A stretch of DNA of 64,000 nucleotides from JACCZX01 sp963829995 (GTDB taxonomy: Bacteria > Pseudomonadota > Gammaproteobacteria > Burkholderiales > Burkholderiaceae_F): positions 372,001-436,000 of the forward strand of contig CAWHKW010000031.1 of the NCBI GenBank assembly GCA_963829995.1, read 5' to 3'. A model generated the notes under the pieces. It had not been told where the DNA came from and did no database searches. It saw only the letters and a list, made by a program, of their open reading frames with translations. A program made the position numbers and the translations under genes. Below, piece after piece: positions 1 through 9,284 of this stretch (position 1 is the first letter of the stretch; each line of letters starts with the position of its first letter).

Positions 1-1
1 C

Positions 2-1150
2 TGTGCGGTGATCGGCACGATCGGAGTTGGCTTTGCCGATGAACCCTTGACCGAGATGTCCCTGACCACGCCCGACCCGGTGTCGCTGCAGCGTGAGGTG
101 CGAGGGTTGCTCGACGCCGGTGCGCACGCACTCGCGATGGAAGTGTCTTCGATCGGGCTCGAGCAGGGGCGGTTGAACGGCATGAAGATCGATGTCGCGC
201 TGTTCACGAACCTGACGCGCGATCATTTGGACTATCACGGCACGATGCAACGCTACGAAGCAGCAAAGTCAATGCTGTTCGAATGGCCGACGTTGTCGCA
301 TGCCGTGATCAATCTCGATGACGCCGCCGGCCTTCGTTTGATACCCGGCCTTGCCGAGCGTGGCGTCGACGTGATCGGTTATGGCGCGAGCGGCGCGTTG
401 CGCTCTGAAAGCAAGTCCATCTCACATCGATTGGTTGCGCGGGCGATTCGCGCCACATCACACGGCCTTGCCTTCGAAGTTGAGCTCGACGGCGAGGCGA
501 TACGAATCGAAGTGCCCGTGGTCGGTCAGTTCAACGTTGAAAATCTGCTGGGCGTGCTCGGCGTCATGCATGCATGCGGCATCGACTTTGCACGGGCGGT
601 GGCTGCGCTGCCGCAACTTCATCCGCCGCCAGGCCGCATGCAGCAAATTGCATTACCCGATGCGCCGCTGGCAGTCATCGACTATGCGCACACGCCCGAT
701 GCGCTTGCCAAGGCGCTCGCGGCGCTGCGGCCGCTCGCCGAAGCTCGCGGCGCAAAAGGATTCGCCGGAAAACTGTGGGTCGTATTTGGTGCGGGGGGCG
801 ACCGCGATTCCGGCAAACGCGCGCCGATGGGTGCGGCTGCCGCGCAGGGTGCGGACGTCGTCGTTGTCACCAGCGACAACCCGCGATCGGAAAACGCCGA
901 AGCAATCGTTGCACAGATTGCGGCCGGAGCGGCAGGCGCGCGCGAGGTAGTCACGATTGTCGATCGCAGCCGGGCGATAGCGCATGCGATCGCCAACGCT
1001 GCCTCCGGCGACGTCGTCCTTATAGCGGGCAAGGGACACGAGAACTATCAGCTGATCGGCGCCGAGAAGCTGCCGTTTTCAGATTTGGCGCAGGCGCGCG
1101 CGGCACTTGCCCGCCGTGCGGACGCAGCGGGTGACCAATGTCGGCACTGA
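2..1150 (+). CDS. murE: UDP-N-acetylmuramoyl-tripeptide synthetase MurE (5' truncated by window edge)
   Basis: Cytoplasmic Mur ligase adding meso-diaminopimelate to UDP-MurNAc-L-Ala-D-Glu. The frame is open from base 2 and begins with CAVIGTIGVG, which aligns with the CAYIGTxGxG region of the family, so roughly the first 110 residues including the ATP P-loop lie outside the window. Visible motifs are EVSSIGL, TNLTRDHLDYHG, DYAHTPDAL, the GAGGDRDSGKR segment, the DNPR motif that recognises diaminopimelate, and a C-terminal GKGHE. Its stop overlaps murF by 13 bp, so the two are probably translationally coupled. The DNPR motif argues for m-DAP rather than lysine peptidoglycan, as expected for a Gram-negative. 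Confidence 0.96.
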   Translation, partial: CAVIGTIGVGFADEPLTEMSLTTPDPVSLQREVRGLLDAGAHALAMEVSSIGLEQGRLNGMKIDVALFTNLTRDHLDYHGTMQRYEAAKSMLFEWPTLSHAVINLDDAAGLRLIPGLAERGVDVIGYGASGALRSESKSISHRLVARAIRATSHGLAFEVELDGEAIRIEVPVVGQFNVENLLGVLGVMHACGIDFARAVAALPQLHPPPGRMQQIALPDAPLAVIDYAHTPDALAKALAALRPLAEARGAKGFAGKLWVVFGAGGDRDSGKRAPMGAAAAQGADVVVVTSDNPRSENAEAIVAQIAAGAAGAREVVTIVDRSRAIAHAIANAASGDVVLIAGKGHENYQLIGAEKLPFSDLAQARAALARRADAAGDQCRH

Positions 1151-2521
1151 TGACGGTCGGCGAACTTGCGCGCGTGTTGTCGGCGAGGAGCGTGCCTGCC
1201 GAAGTGCACGGCGACGGTCGCATCGGCTTTTCAAGCGTCTCGACCGATTCGCGCACGTTATCAACCGGTGCATTGTTCGTGGCGTTGCGCGGGGAACGCT
1301 TCGACGGTCACGACTACGCAGCGCGTGCACGCGACAACGGAGCGGCAGCTGCGCTGGTTGAACGCCGAGTTGACGTCGATGTTCCGCAGCTGATCGTGAC
1401 AGACAGCAAGCGCGCCTTCGGGCTAGCCGCGGCCTACTGGCGCTCGCGATTCTCATTGCCCGTCATCGCTGTTGCGGGCAGCAATGGCAAAACGACAGTG
1501 ACGCAGATGGTCGCAGCGATTCTGAGCGCCGCCTACGGCGAAAAAAATCGGCTGGCCACGCGAGGCAATTTGAACAACGACATCGGTGTGCCGCTAATGC
1601 TGTTGCAGCTGTCGAAACAACATCGGGCGGCAGTGTTTGAAGTGGGAATGAATCATCCGGGTGAGATTGCTTATCTTGCCGAGCTGGTGCAGCCGACCGT
1701 CGCACTGGTCAACAACGCGCAGCGCGAACATCAGGAGTTCATGCAATCAGTCGAGGCGACGGCGCACGAAAACGGCGCAACCATAGCGGCGTTGTCGGAT
1801 GACGGTGTCGCCGTGTTTCCGGCCGACGATGCCTGTGCGCCGATCTGGCGGCAGTTGTCCGGTACGCGTCGTGTCATCGATTTCGCGCTTGAAGCCTATG
1901 CCGTTATTACAGCGACCTTTCAACCCGAAGAAGGTGGCGTGCAGATTTCGATGGCAACGCCCTCGGGTTTGATTGACGTCCGACTCGCTGCCGGCGGAGT
2001 GCACAACGTTCGCAACGCAATGGCTGCTGCGGCTTGTGCCGTTGCGGCCGACATCGGCGCGGACGCGATCGCCGCAGGCTTGAACGCCTGGCGGCCGGTT
2101 GCGGGCCGGGGTGTGAAGCTGCGAATCAGGGATTGCGACGTGATCGATGACAGCTACAACGCGAATCCGGATTCGGTCCGCGCCGCGATCGATCTGCTCG
2201 CTGCAGCGCCGGGCGCCCCGCGTGTTGGTGCTCGGCGACATGGGCGAAGTGGGAGAGCGAGGCCCGGAGTTTCATCGTGAGGTCGGCGCCTATGCGCACG
2301 AGCGCGGCGTGGATGCGCTCTTTGCGGTCGGGCCGTTGACGCGTGAAGCGGCGCAGACATTCGGCGCCAATGCGGTTCACTTCGACGACATCAATGCGCT
2401 GATCGCGACACTGCGTCGAAGCTTGCAAGCTGGCACGACGGTACTGGTCAAGGGTTCTCGCTTCATGCAGATGGAACGTGTGGTGCACGCATTGACAGCA
2501 CAACCGATGGCGATCCACTGA
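1138..2521 (+). CDS. murF: UDP-N-acetylmuramoyl-tripeptide--D-Ala-D-Ala ligase MurF, apparent frameshift
   Basis: Adds D-Ala-D-Ala to the UDP-MurNAc-tripeptide. The frame from ATG 1138 carries the P-loop GSNGKTTVTQMV (about residue 120), FEVGMNHPGEI and DDSYNANPDS, then loses similarity near 2215 and stops at 2280. The next frame from about 2216 continues the family sequence (VLVLGDMGEVGERG, then VLVKGSR) to a stop at 2521, which overlaps the mraY start by one base. One extra base, most simply in the CCCC run at 2216-2219, explains the break. With it removed the protein is about 460 residues, the normal size. The gene is essential, so sequencing or assembly error is likelier than true inactivation. 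Confidence 0.9.
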
Positions 2522-3675
2522 TGTTGCTCGAACTCTTCGAATGGCTGGCGAAAGACATTCGATCTTTCAACGTCTTTTCGTATCTGACGTTGCGGGCAGT
2601 GCTCGCCGCGGCAACCTCCATGTTGATCGGTCTGGCAGCCGGCCCGTGGGTGATCCGGCGTCTGGCCGCATTGAAAATCGGCCAAGCGGTGCGGCAGGAC
2701 GGCCCACAATCGCATCTGACCAAGACCGGCACGCCGACGATGGGTGGTGCGCTGATTCTGATTTCGATCGGCGTCACGACATTGTTGTGGGCCGACCTTT
2801 CGAACCGCTTCATCTGGGTCACGCTGATCGTCACGCTCGGCTTTGGGCTGGTGGGATGGATCGACGACTACCGCAAAGTCGTGCACGGAAATCCCAAAGG
2901 GATGAGCGCGCGCGAAAAGTACGCGTGGCAGTCGGCGATCGGCCTGGCAGCGTCGTTCTACCTTGCGTTTGCGATCGCAGCGCCGTCGACCGATCGCATC
3001 TGGGACTTGATGCATCAGTGGGTCACGCAGGGGTTTTACATCGACCTGCCGCCGCGTTCGGACCTGCTGGTGCCGTTTTTCAAGAACATCGCCTACCCGC
3101 TCGGCGTGTTCGGATTCGTCGTGCTGTCGTATCTGGTGATCGTCGGCACCAGCAACGCGGTGAATCTGACCGACGGACTCGACGGGCTGGCGATCATGCC
3201 GACGGTAATGATCGGTGGCGCGCTTGGGGTCTTTGCCTACGTCGTCGGGCGCGCGGACTTTGCCCGCTATCTGCTGTTTCCGTACATCCCTGGTGCGGGC
3301 GAGCTCGTGATCATCTGTGCCGCGATCTCCGGCGCCGGGCTGGCGTTCCTGTGGTTCAACGCGTACCCGGCGGAAGTGTTCATGGGCGATGTCGGCGCGC
3401 TCGCACTCGGCAGCGCGCTCGGGACGATCGCGGTAATTACACGCCAGGAGATCGTGCTGTTCATCATGGGCGGCGTGTTCGTCGTCGAAACCATCTCGGT
3501 AATGCTGCAGGTTGCGTACTTCAAATCGAGCGGCGGCCGCCGCATCTTTCGAATGGCGCCGCTGCATCACCACTTCGAACTTTCGGGCTGGAAAGAAACG
3601 CAGGTCGTCGTGCGGTTCTGGATCATCACGATGATGCTGGTCCTGGTAGGCCTGTCGACGCTGAAGATTCGATGA
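2521..3675 (+). CDS. mraY: Phospho-N-acetylmuramoyl-pentapeptide transferase MraY
   Basis: Integral membrane enzyme that transfers phospho-MurNAc-pentapeptide from UDP to undecaprenyl phosphate, giving lipid I. The 384 residues match the family's usual length and contain about ten hydrophobic segments. Signature stretches are GTPTMGG, the aspartate-rich WIDDYRKV loop with NPKGMSAREK, NLTDGLDGLA, NAYPAEVFMGDVGALALG and the C-terminal PLHHHFE histidine motif. Start and murF stop overlap as TGATG; its own stop overlaps murD as ATGA. It is therefore an internal gene of a tightly coupled operon. Confidence 0.97.
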   Translation: MLLELFEWLAKDIRSFNVFSYLTLRAVLAAATSMLIGLAAGPWVIRRLAALKIGQAVRQDGPQSHLTKTGTPTMGGALILISIGVTTLLWADLSNRFIWVTLIVTLGFGLVGWIDDYRKVVHGNPKGMSAREKYAWQSAIGLAASFYLAFAIAAPSTDRIWDLMHQWVTQGFYIDLPPRSDLLVPFFKNIAYPLGVFGFVVLSYLVIVGTSNAVNLTDGLDGLAIMPTVMIGGALGVFAYVVGRADFARYLLFPYIPGAGELVIICAAISGAGLAFLWFNAYPAEVFMGDVGALALGSALGTIAVITRQEIVLFIMGGVFVVETISVMLQVAYFKSSGGRRIFRMAPLHHHFELSGWKETQVVVRFWIITMMLVLVGLSTLKIR

Positions 3676-5183
3676 ACGGTTCAGCGAACGAATCGCGCGC
3701 TCTCGTGTTGGGACTCGGCGACAGCGGCCTTGCGATGGTGCGCTTTCTCGCGTCGCGCGGATACTCGATGCGCGTTGCCGACACGCGTCACGAGCCGCCG
3801 CGCCTGGCCGAGCTGCGCGCCGAGGTGTCGCAGGCCGACTTCGTCGGCGGCGACTTCGCTCCGGCATTGCTGGACGGTGTGCAGCTGTTGGCGCTAAGCC
3901 CGGGACTGTCGCCGACGCTTTCTGCAGCTGCACCAATCGTCAGGGCGGCACGCAAGCGCAAGGTTGAAGTGGTCGGCGAGATCGAACTGTTCGCGCGCGA
4001 GATCGCGCGTTTGAAAGCCGAAGTCGGTTACGCGCCGCAAATCGTCGGCGTGACCGGCACCAACGGCAAGACGACGACCAGCCGGCTCGCAGGATTGATG
4101 ATCGAAGCAGCAGGCAAGCGGGTACAGGTCGCCGGCAACATCGGCCCCGTTGCGCTCGACGCGCTGCGCACCCGATTGTCCGAACAAGATCTGCCCGAGG
4201 TCTGGGTGCTCGAGCTTTCGAGCTTTCAATTGGCGACCACGCGCTCGCTTGCGTGCGACGCGGCTGTCGTGCTGAACATTAGCGATGATCACCTCGACTG
4301 GCACGACACGCTGCAGACCTACGCTGCTGCAAAGGCCCGCATCTTCGCGACGAAGACCATCAGGATTCTGAATCGCGACGACGCAAGAGTCGCCGCGATG
4401 GCGAAGAGGAGCGGTGACGACATCACTTTCGGCGCCGATGCGCCTACCTGCGCCGACTCGTATGGAATCGTGGTCCACGATGGGGTGGCATGGCTGGCTT
4501 GGGCCGAAGATACGAGCGTGCCCGCACGTAAGAAGAAAGCACGGGATCAGCCGCCGCAGGGCCCCGAGTTATCGCAACTTCTGGTGCATCGACTGATGCC
4601 CGCCGACGCGCTGGCGATTCGCGGTCGGCACAATGCAATGAATGCGCTGGCGGCGCTGGCACTGGCGCGCGCTATTGACTGTCCGCTGGCTCCGGTGATG
4701 CATGCGCTGCGACGCTATTCCGGAGAGCCGCATCGGCTGCAATTGATCGCCACGATCGACGGCGTCGAGTATTTCAACGACAGCAAAGGCACCAACGTAG
4801 GCGCCACCGTGGCCGCGCTCGAAGGCCTGGGTATCGAGGGGAAAAAACTAGTTCTTATTCTTGGAGGCGACGGCAAGGGGCAGAGTTTCTCGCCGCTGGC
4901 TGCGCCCGTCGCGCGCCACGCGCGTGCCGTCGTCGTCGTTGGCCGCGACGCTGCGGCTATCCGTGCCGTGCTCGAGGAGCATGCCGCGGGCGTCCCGGTG
5001 TTGGATGCGCACACTCTCGAGCAAGCAGTCTCTATTGCAGCAGGCCAAACGGAACATGGGGACGCAGTTGTTCTGTCGCCTGCCTGCGCCAGTTTCGACA
5101 TGTTTCGCAACTATGTGCACCGCGGGCAGGTCTTCGAGGACGCAGTCCGAGAGTTGTCGGCCGAAGCGGGACAGCCGTCGTGA
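3672..5183 (+). CDS. murD: UDP-N-acetylmuramoylalanine--D-glutamate ligase MurD
   Basis: Cytoplasmic ligase adding D-glutamate to UDP-MurNAc-L-Ala. From ATG 3672 it encodes 503 residues: an N-terminal nucleotide-binding fold with LVLGLGDSG, the P-loop GVTGTNGKTTT near residue 130, LELSSFQL, NISDDHLDWH, then FNDSKGTNVGAT and LILGGDGKGQ in the C-terminal domain. The reading frame stays open far upstream through mraY, but homology starts only at MNGSANESRALVLG, and ATG 3672 gives the ATGA overlap typical of this operon. The 3' end overlaps the ftsW GTG start by 4 bp. It is slightly longer than common MurD because of an insertion after residue 265 (APTCADS to GPELSQ). Confidence 0.96.
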   Translation: MNGSANESRALVLGLGDSGLAMVRFLASRGYSMRVADTRHEPPRLAELRAEVSQADFVGGDFAPALLDGVQLLALSPGLSPTLSAAAPIVRAARKRKVEVVGEIELFAREIARLKAEVGYAPQIVGVTGTNGKTTTSRLAGLMIEAAGKRVQVAGNIGPVALDALRTRLSEQDLPEVWVLELSSFQLATTRSLACDAAVVLNISDDHLDWHDTLQTYAAAKARIFATKTIRILNRDDARVAAMAKRSGDDITFGADAPTCADSYGIVVHDGVAWLAWAEDTSVPARKKKARDQPPQGPELSQLLVHRLMPADALAIRGRHNAMNALAALALARAIDCPLAPVMHALRRYSGEPHRLQLIATIDGVEYFNDSKGTNVGATVAALEGLGIEGKKLVLILGGDGKGQSFSPLAAPVARHARAVVVVGRDAAAIRAVLEEHAAGVPVLDAHTLEQAVSIAAGQTEHGDAVVLSPACASFDMFRNYVHRGQVFEDAVRELSAEAGQPS

Positions 5184-6472
5184 GTGGACTGCTGCAACGA
5201 CTGCGCGCGCCCATCAGTGGCCGGAGATCGGCGCGACGCGAGCGTGGCGGTGACACGGCGTTCGCTTTTGCCGGTTCGTTGGTGGGTTTGAGCAGTGCGG
5301 GTTTGGGTGGACGGTCCATTACATCGGCGCGTCCGACGTCGTTGCCTGCAGTCGACGGACCGCTGGTGGGCGTGGTGTTCACGCTGGTTCTAATCGGCAC
5401 GGTGATGGTTTATTCAGCGTCGATATCGCTTGCCGATTCTCCGCGCTACAACGTAACGCCTACGCACTTCCTGCTGCGGCACCTGTTGTCGCTCGGCATC
5501 GCGTTCTGTGCGGCAGCGATCGCGTTTCAAATCCCGATCGGCGTGTGGCAGCGACTGGCACCGTTCGTGTTCGTCGGTGCGCTTGCGTTGCTGGTGGTCG
5601 TGCTGATCCCGGGCGTCGGCAAGGGAGTCAATGGCGCCAAGCGCTGGATACCGCTCGGGATTTTGAATCTGCAGCCGTCCGAGCTGATGAAGGTCGCGTG
5701 CGTGCTCTACGCGGCCAACTTCACGGTGCGCAAGCAGGACTACATGAATCACTTCGGCAAGGGTTTCCTTCCAATGGCATTCGTGATGGGCGCCCTTGGC
5801 GTATTACTTCTTTTGCAGCCCGATCTGGGAGCGTTCGGCGTCATCGTTGCGATCAGTATGGGCATCCTGTTTCTTGGCGGCGTCAATGGGCGCTTATTCA
5901 CGGGTATCAGCGCTGCGCTTACGTCCGTATTCGTGCTCGTCATCTGGCTGTCGCCGTGGCGGCGCGAGCGCATCTTTGCTTACCTCGATCCCTGGTCAGA
6001 AGGCAATGCGCTCGGCAAGGCATACCAGCTGTCGCACTCGCTGATTGCGTTCGGGCGCGGCGAATGGTTCGGTGTCGGCCTCGGCGGTAGCGTCGAGAAG
6101 CTGCATTACCTGCCCGAAGCGCACACCGACTTCATTCTTGCGGTGCTCGCAGAAGAACTCGGACTGGTCGGCGTGGTGACGGTCGTGGTGCTTTTCTACT
6201 GGCTGGTCAAGCGCTCGTTTGAAATCGGCCGCCAGGCGATCGCCCTCGAGCGCACATTCGCCGGTCTGGTCGCGCAAGGGGTGGGCTTGTGGATCGGCGT
6301 GCAGACGTTTATCAATGTCGGCGTCGCGACCGGGTTGCTGCCGACCAAGGGCCTGACGTTACCGCTGATGAGCTACGGCGGATCGGCGTTGTTGTCGACA
6401 CTGGTTGCCCTTGCCGTCCTGCTGCGCGTGGATAGAGAAAACCGCACGCTGATGCGCGGGGGTCGCGCGTGA
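5180..6472 (+). CDS. ftsW: Lipid II glycosyltransferase/cell division protein FtsW
   Basis: SEDS-family membrane protein that polymerises septal peptidoglycan together with FtsI. It has 430 residues with about ten transmembrane segments. SEDS features visible are TVMVYSAS, GAKRWIPLGILNLQPSELMK, LLQPDLGAF, YQLSHSLIAFGRG and LPEAHTDFILAVLAEELG, ending with PLMSYGGSALLS. The start is GTG at 5180, overlapping the murD stop. The first 60 or so residues are a basic, low-complexity cytoplasmic leader ahead of the first membrane span. It is followed by murG with a GTGA overlap, the usual dcw order. Confidence 0.96.
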   Translation: MSGLLQRLRAPISGRRSARRERGGDTAFAFAGSLVGLSSAGLGGRSITSARPTSLPAVDGPLVGVVFTLVLIGTVMVYSASISLADSPRYNVTPTHFLLRHLLSLGIAFCAAAIAFQIPIGVWQRLAPFVFVGALALLVVVLIPGVGKGVNGAKRWIPLGILNLQPSELMKVACVLYAANFTVRKQDYMNHFGKGFLPMAFVMGALGVLLLLQPDLGAFGVIVAISMGILFLGGVNGRLFTGISAALTSVFVLVIWLSPWRRERIFAYLDPWSEGNALGKAYQLSHSLIAFGRGEWFGVGLGGSVEKLHYLPEAHTDFILAVLAEELGLVGVVTVVVLFYWLVKRSFEIGRQAIALERTFAGLVAQGVGLWIGVQTFINVGVATGLLPTKGLTLPLMSYGGSALLSTLVALAVLLRVDRENRTLMRGGRA

Positions 6473-7599
6473 GCGCCGCGGGTCGCAAGGGCGAACTCCC
6501 GACCGCGCGGCGCGAGGGCAAGTTGCTTCATCACTTGATGGTCGTCGCCGCCGGCACCGGCGGGCACGTGATGCCGGGACTTGCGGTTGCCGAGGCGCTA
6601 CGTGAGCGCGGATGGTCGGTCAGCTGGCTCGGTACACGAGTCGGCATGGAACGCGAGCTGGTCGAACCGCGTGGTATTGCGTTCGACGCGATCGACTTTT
6701 CAGGATTGCGCGGCAAGGGTGTCAGGACCTTTTTGCTCGGCGGGTTCTACTTGTTGCGAGCGCTCTGGCAGAGTCGCGCCCTGATCCGTGCGCGCAAGCC
6801 ACGCGTGATGTTTTCAACCGGCGGATACGTCGCGGTGCCGGCGGGAATGGCCGCGAGCACGCTTGGAGTGCCGCTGGTGCTGCTGAACTCGGACGCGGCG
6901 CCGTTGATGTCGACCAAGATGTTGAAGTCGCTGGCGTCGGCAGTCCTATTTGGCTTCGAGGGGGCGGCTGCGAAAGCGGCCGGCGACAAGGGCTTGGTGA
7001 CCGGCAATCCGGTGCGCGCTGAAATAGCGCAGATCGCCTCACCCGAGCAGCGTTACGTGGGTCGCTCGGGACCATTGCAACTGCTTGTGATCGGCGGCAG
7101 CCTGGGTGCGCAGGTTCTCAACGAGAACATCCCGCGCGCGCTGGCGCTGGTTTCATCCGACTTGCGCGCGAGGGTGGTTCATCAATGCGGCGTTCAACAC
7201 GTCGACTCGGTGCGCGCGTTGTATCAAGACGTGGGGGTCGACGCCGAAGTCCTCGCATTCATCGACAACATGCCCGATCGTTACGCGAAGGCAGACGTCG
7301 TCGTTTGTCGCGCAGGTGCGATCACGGTGTCGGAACTTGCCGCAGCGGGCGTGGCAAGCGTGCTGGTGCCGTTAGTCGTTTCAACCACTTCGCACCAACG
7401 AGCCAACGCGGAATTCATGGCGGCTAACGATGCGGCGATTCATCTGCCGCAATCCGAACTCAGCGCGGCGAGGCTTGCCGATCTGTTGCGCTCGCTTACA
7501 CGCGATCGCTTGCTGGCGATGGCGCAGGCTGCGCGCTCGGTCGGCAAGGCGAACGCGACCGATACGGTGGCGGCAGTGATAGAGAAGGTCGCGGCGTGA
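6469..7599 (+). CDS. murG: UDP-N-acetylglucosamine--lipid I GlcNAc transferase MurG
   Basis: Peripheral membrane GT28 glycosyltransferase that converts lipid I to lipid II on the cytoplasmic face. The glycine-rich N-terminal motif AAGTGGHVMPGL appears at about residue 27. Next come STGGYVAVPAG, the GNPVR motif, VIGGSLGAQVLN and the UDP-GlcNAc site region VVCRAGAITVSELAAAG. The first 20 residues before the core are extra. GTG 6469 is preferred because it overlaps the ftsW stop; an internal ATG at 6538 would begin exactly at the core. Unlike every upstream junction, the next gene murC does not follow directly: 292 bp carrying a repeat element intervene. Confidence 0.96.
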   Translation: MSAAGRKGELPTARREGKLLHHLMVVAAGTGGHVMPGLAVAEALRERGWSVSWLGTRVGMERELVEPRGIAFDAIDFSGLRGKGVRTFLLGGFYLLRALWQSRALIRARKPRVMFSTGGYVAVPAGMAASTLGVPLVLLNSDAAPLMSTKMLKSLASAVLFGFEGAAAKAAGDKGLVTGNPVRAEIAQIASPEQRYVGRSGPLQLLVIGGSLGAQVLNENIPRALALVSSDLRARVVHQCGVQHVDSVRALYQDVGVDAEVLAFIDNMPDRYAKADVVVCRAGAITVSELAAAGVASVLVPLVVSTTSHQRANAEFMAANDAAIHLPQSELSAARLADLLRSLTRDRLLAMAQAARSVGKANATDTVAAVIEKVAA

Positions 7600-7609
7600 C
7601 GGCGCCACG

Positions 7610-7792
7610 CAGCAGCAACTGGCGCAGCCGATCCGCCAAAGGCGTCGGGCACTCCGTGCCGACCGCTGCGGTACTCGCGCTCGCCGCGGCAAAACGGGGC
7701 CAACACACGGCACCGTTTTGCCGATTGCCCGGCGATCGCTCCGTTCCTCGGGCGACGCCTCAATGGCGGCCCGGCTGCGCCAGCCGCTGCTG
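7610..7792 (+). repeat. Family A structured palindrome, single type-2 module (copy A1)
   Basis: A 183-bp nested inverted repeat starting 10 nt after the murG stop. The outer arms run from 7610 (CAGCAGCAACTGGCGCAGC) to 7792 (GCTGCGCCAGCCGCTGCTG). Inside are a small hairpin GGCAC-TCC-GTGCC, a TCGCCG/CGGCGA pair, and an inner stem GGCAAAACGG/CCGTTTTGCC. Conserved internal stretches CTGCGGTACTC and GCTCCGTTCCTCGGGCGACG match the other copies at 16 and 36 kb. It is the most diverged copy: arms are imperfect and the tip loop lacks GGCTAAAGCG. It splits the murG-murC junction of the dcw operon. The remaining 99 bp before murC hold GAGAC/GTCTC repeats and no recognisable gene. Confidence 0.85.
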
Positions 7793-7891
7793 TGAGACAG
7801 CGTCTCGATTTGCTGCAAACCGCTTGTCCTCACGATTCGAGACAACATCTCGCGGCTGCGACATAACTCCGAACACGGGCTTGTCACGCGC

Positions 7892-9284
7892 ATGAAGCAC
7901 GCCGTCAAACACATTCACTTTGTTGGAATCGGCGGCAGCGGCATGTCCGGAATTGCTGAGGTGCTGCTTACGCTCGGGTATCGAGTCAGTGGGTCGGATA
8001 CGGCGATCGACGGCGACGACGCGGCGCCTAGTGCAATTGAACGCAACGGTCAGTCATGGCCACGCCGCTGAACACATAAACGGCGCCGATGCAGTTGTTG
8101 TTTCGTCGGCAGTTGCAAGCGACAACCCCGAGGTTCTGGAGGCGCGTGCGAAGCGGATCCCGATCGTGCCGCGCGCGGTGATGCTGGCCGAGCTGATGCG
8201 CTTGAAGCAGGGGATTGCGATCGCGGGCACGCACGGCAAGACGACGACGACGAGCTTGGTGGCAAGCGTACTCGCCGCCGGCGGCTTCGACCCTACCTTC
8301 GTCATCGGCGGACGCCTGAATTCCGCCGGGGCCAGTGCACGGCTGGGTAGCGGCGATTACATCGTGGTCGAGGCCGACGAGTCGGATGCATCGTTCCTGA
8401 ATTTGAATCCAGTGATCGCTGTCGTGACCAACATCGACAACGATCACATGGAAACCTACGGGCATGACTTCGCGCGGCTGAAGCAGGCGTTCATTGACTT
8501 CCTGTCGCGTCTGCCTTTTTACGGGCGCGCCATCGTGTGCAGCGACGATGCAAACGTACGCGAGATCCTGCCGCTGGTGCGAAAGCCTCTGTTGACCTAC
8601 GGATTTGCCGAGGACGCGCAGATTCGAGCCCTCGATGCACGGGCTGATGGAATGCGGATGAACTTTCGCGTTGCGCGCGAAGGTGCCGCCGAGCTTGACG
8701 TCGCGCTGAACTTGCCGGGTTTGCATAACGTGGCGAACGCGCTGGCCGCGATCGCCGTCGGAACCGAGCTGGGTGTTCCGGATACGGGGATGATCGCTGC
8801 ACTCGCGGAGTTCACCGGTGTGGGTCGTCGCTTTGCTGTGCATGAAAATCTGGTGGCGCCGGCGGGCGGGCTTTTCACGTTGATCGATGACTACGGACAC
8901 CATCCCGCTGAAGCGGCAGCCACGTTGCAGGCAGCGCGCGCGGCGTTTCCGGGCCGCCGTGTCGTGCTCGCATTCCAGCCGCACCGCTATACGCGCACCC
9001 GGGACAGCTTTGAAGACTTCGTGCGCGTGTTGTCGACCGCAGATGTTGTATTGCTCACGGAGGTGTATCCAGCCGGGGAAGCGCCGATCGTTCTGGCGGA
9101 CGGGCGCTCCCTTGCACGCGCAATCCGCGTCGCCGGCAAGGTCGAGCCGATTTTCGTCGAATCGATCGACGAGTTACCGGCAGCGTTACTCGATGTGGTG
9201 CGCAACGGCGACGTCGTGATTGCAATGGGTGCGGGCTCGATCGGCCAATTGGCCTCGAAGCTGACGGGCGGGGGCGGGGAATGA
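7892..9284 (+). CDS. murC: UDP-N-acetylmuramate--L-alanine ligase MurC, apparent frameshift
   Basis: First Mur ligase, adding L-alanine to UDP-MurNAc. ATG 7892 begins MKHAVKHIHFVGIGGSGMSGIAEVL, the canonical MurC N-terminus, but this frame ends at TGA 8069-8071. The rest of the family sequence (TRRLVQLNATV, VSSAVASDNPE, P-loop AGTHGKTTTTS, EADESDASFL, DDYGHHPAE, FQPHRYTRT) is in the next frame down to 9284. One surplus base between about 8001 and 8021 accounts for it; corrected length is about 460 residues, normal for MurC. The essential role makes a sequence error more likely than loss. The 3' end overlaps ddl as ATGA. No murB lies between murC and ddl. Confidence 0.9.

Noticed and set aside
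2541..3671. Open reading frame continuous with murD running through all of mraY
   Set aside because: Its translation over mraY is arginine-rich with no domain, while mraY in the other frame is fully conserved; murD homology starts only at 3672. Long shadow frames are expected in GC-rich DNA.
2377..3936. 519-codon open frame antisense to mraY and the start of murD
   Set aside because: Composition is Arg/His/Asp-rich without motifs, and the opposite strand codes for two recognised enzymes.
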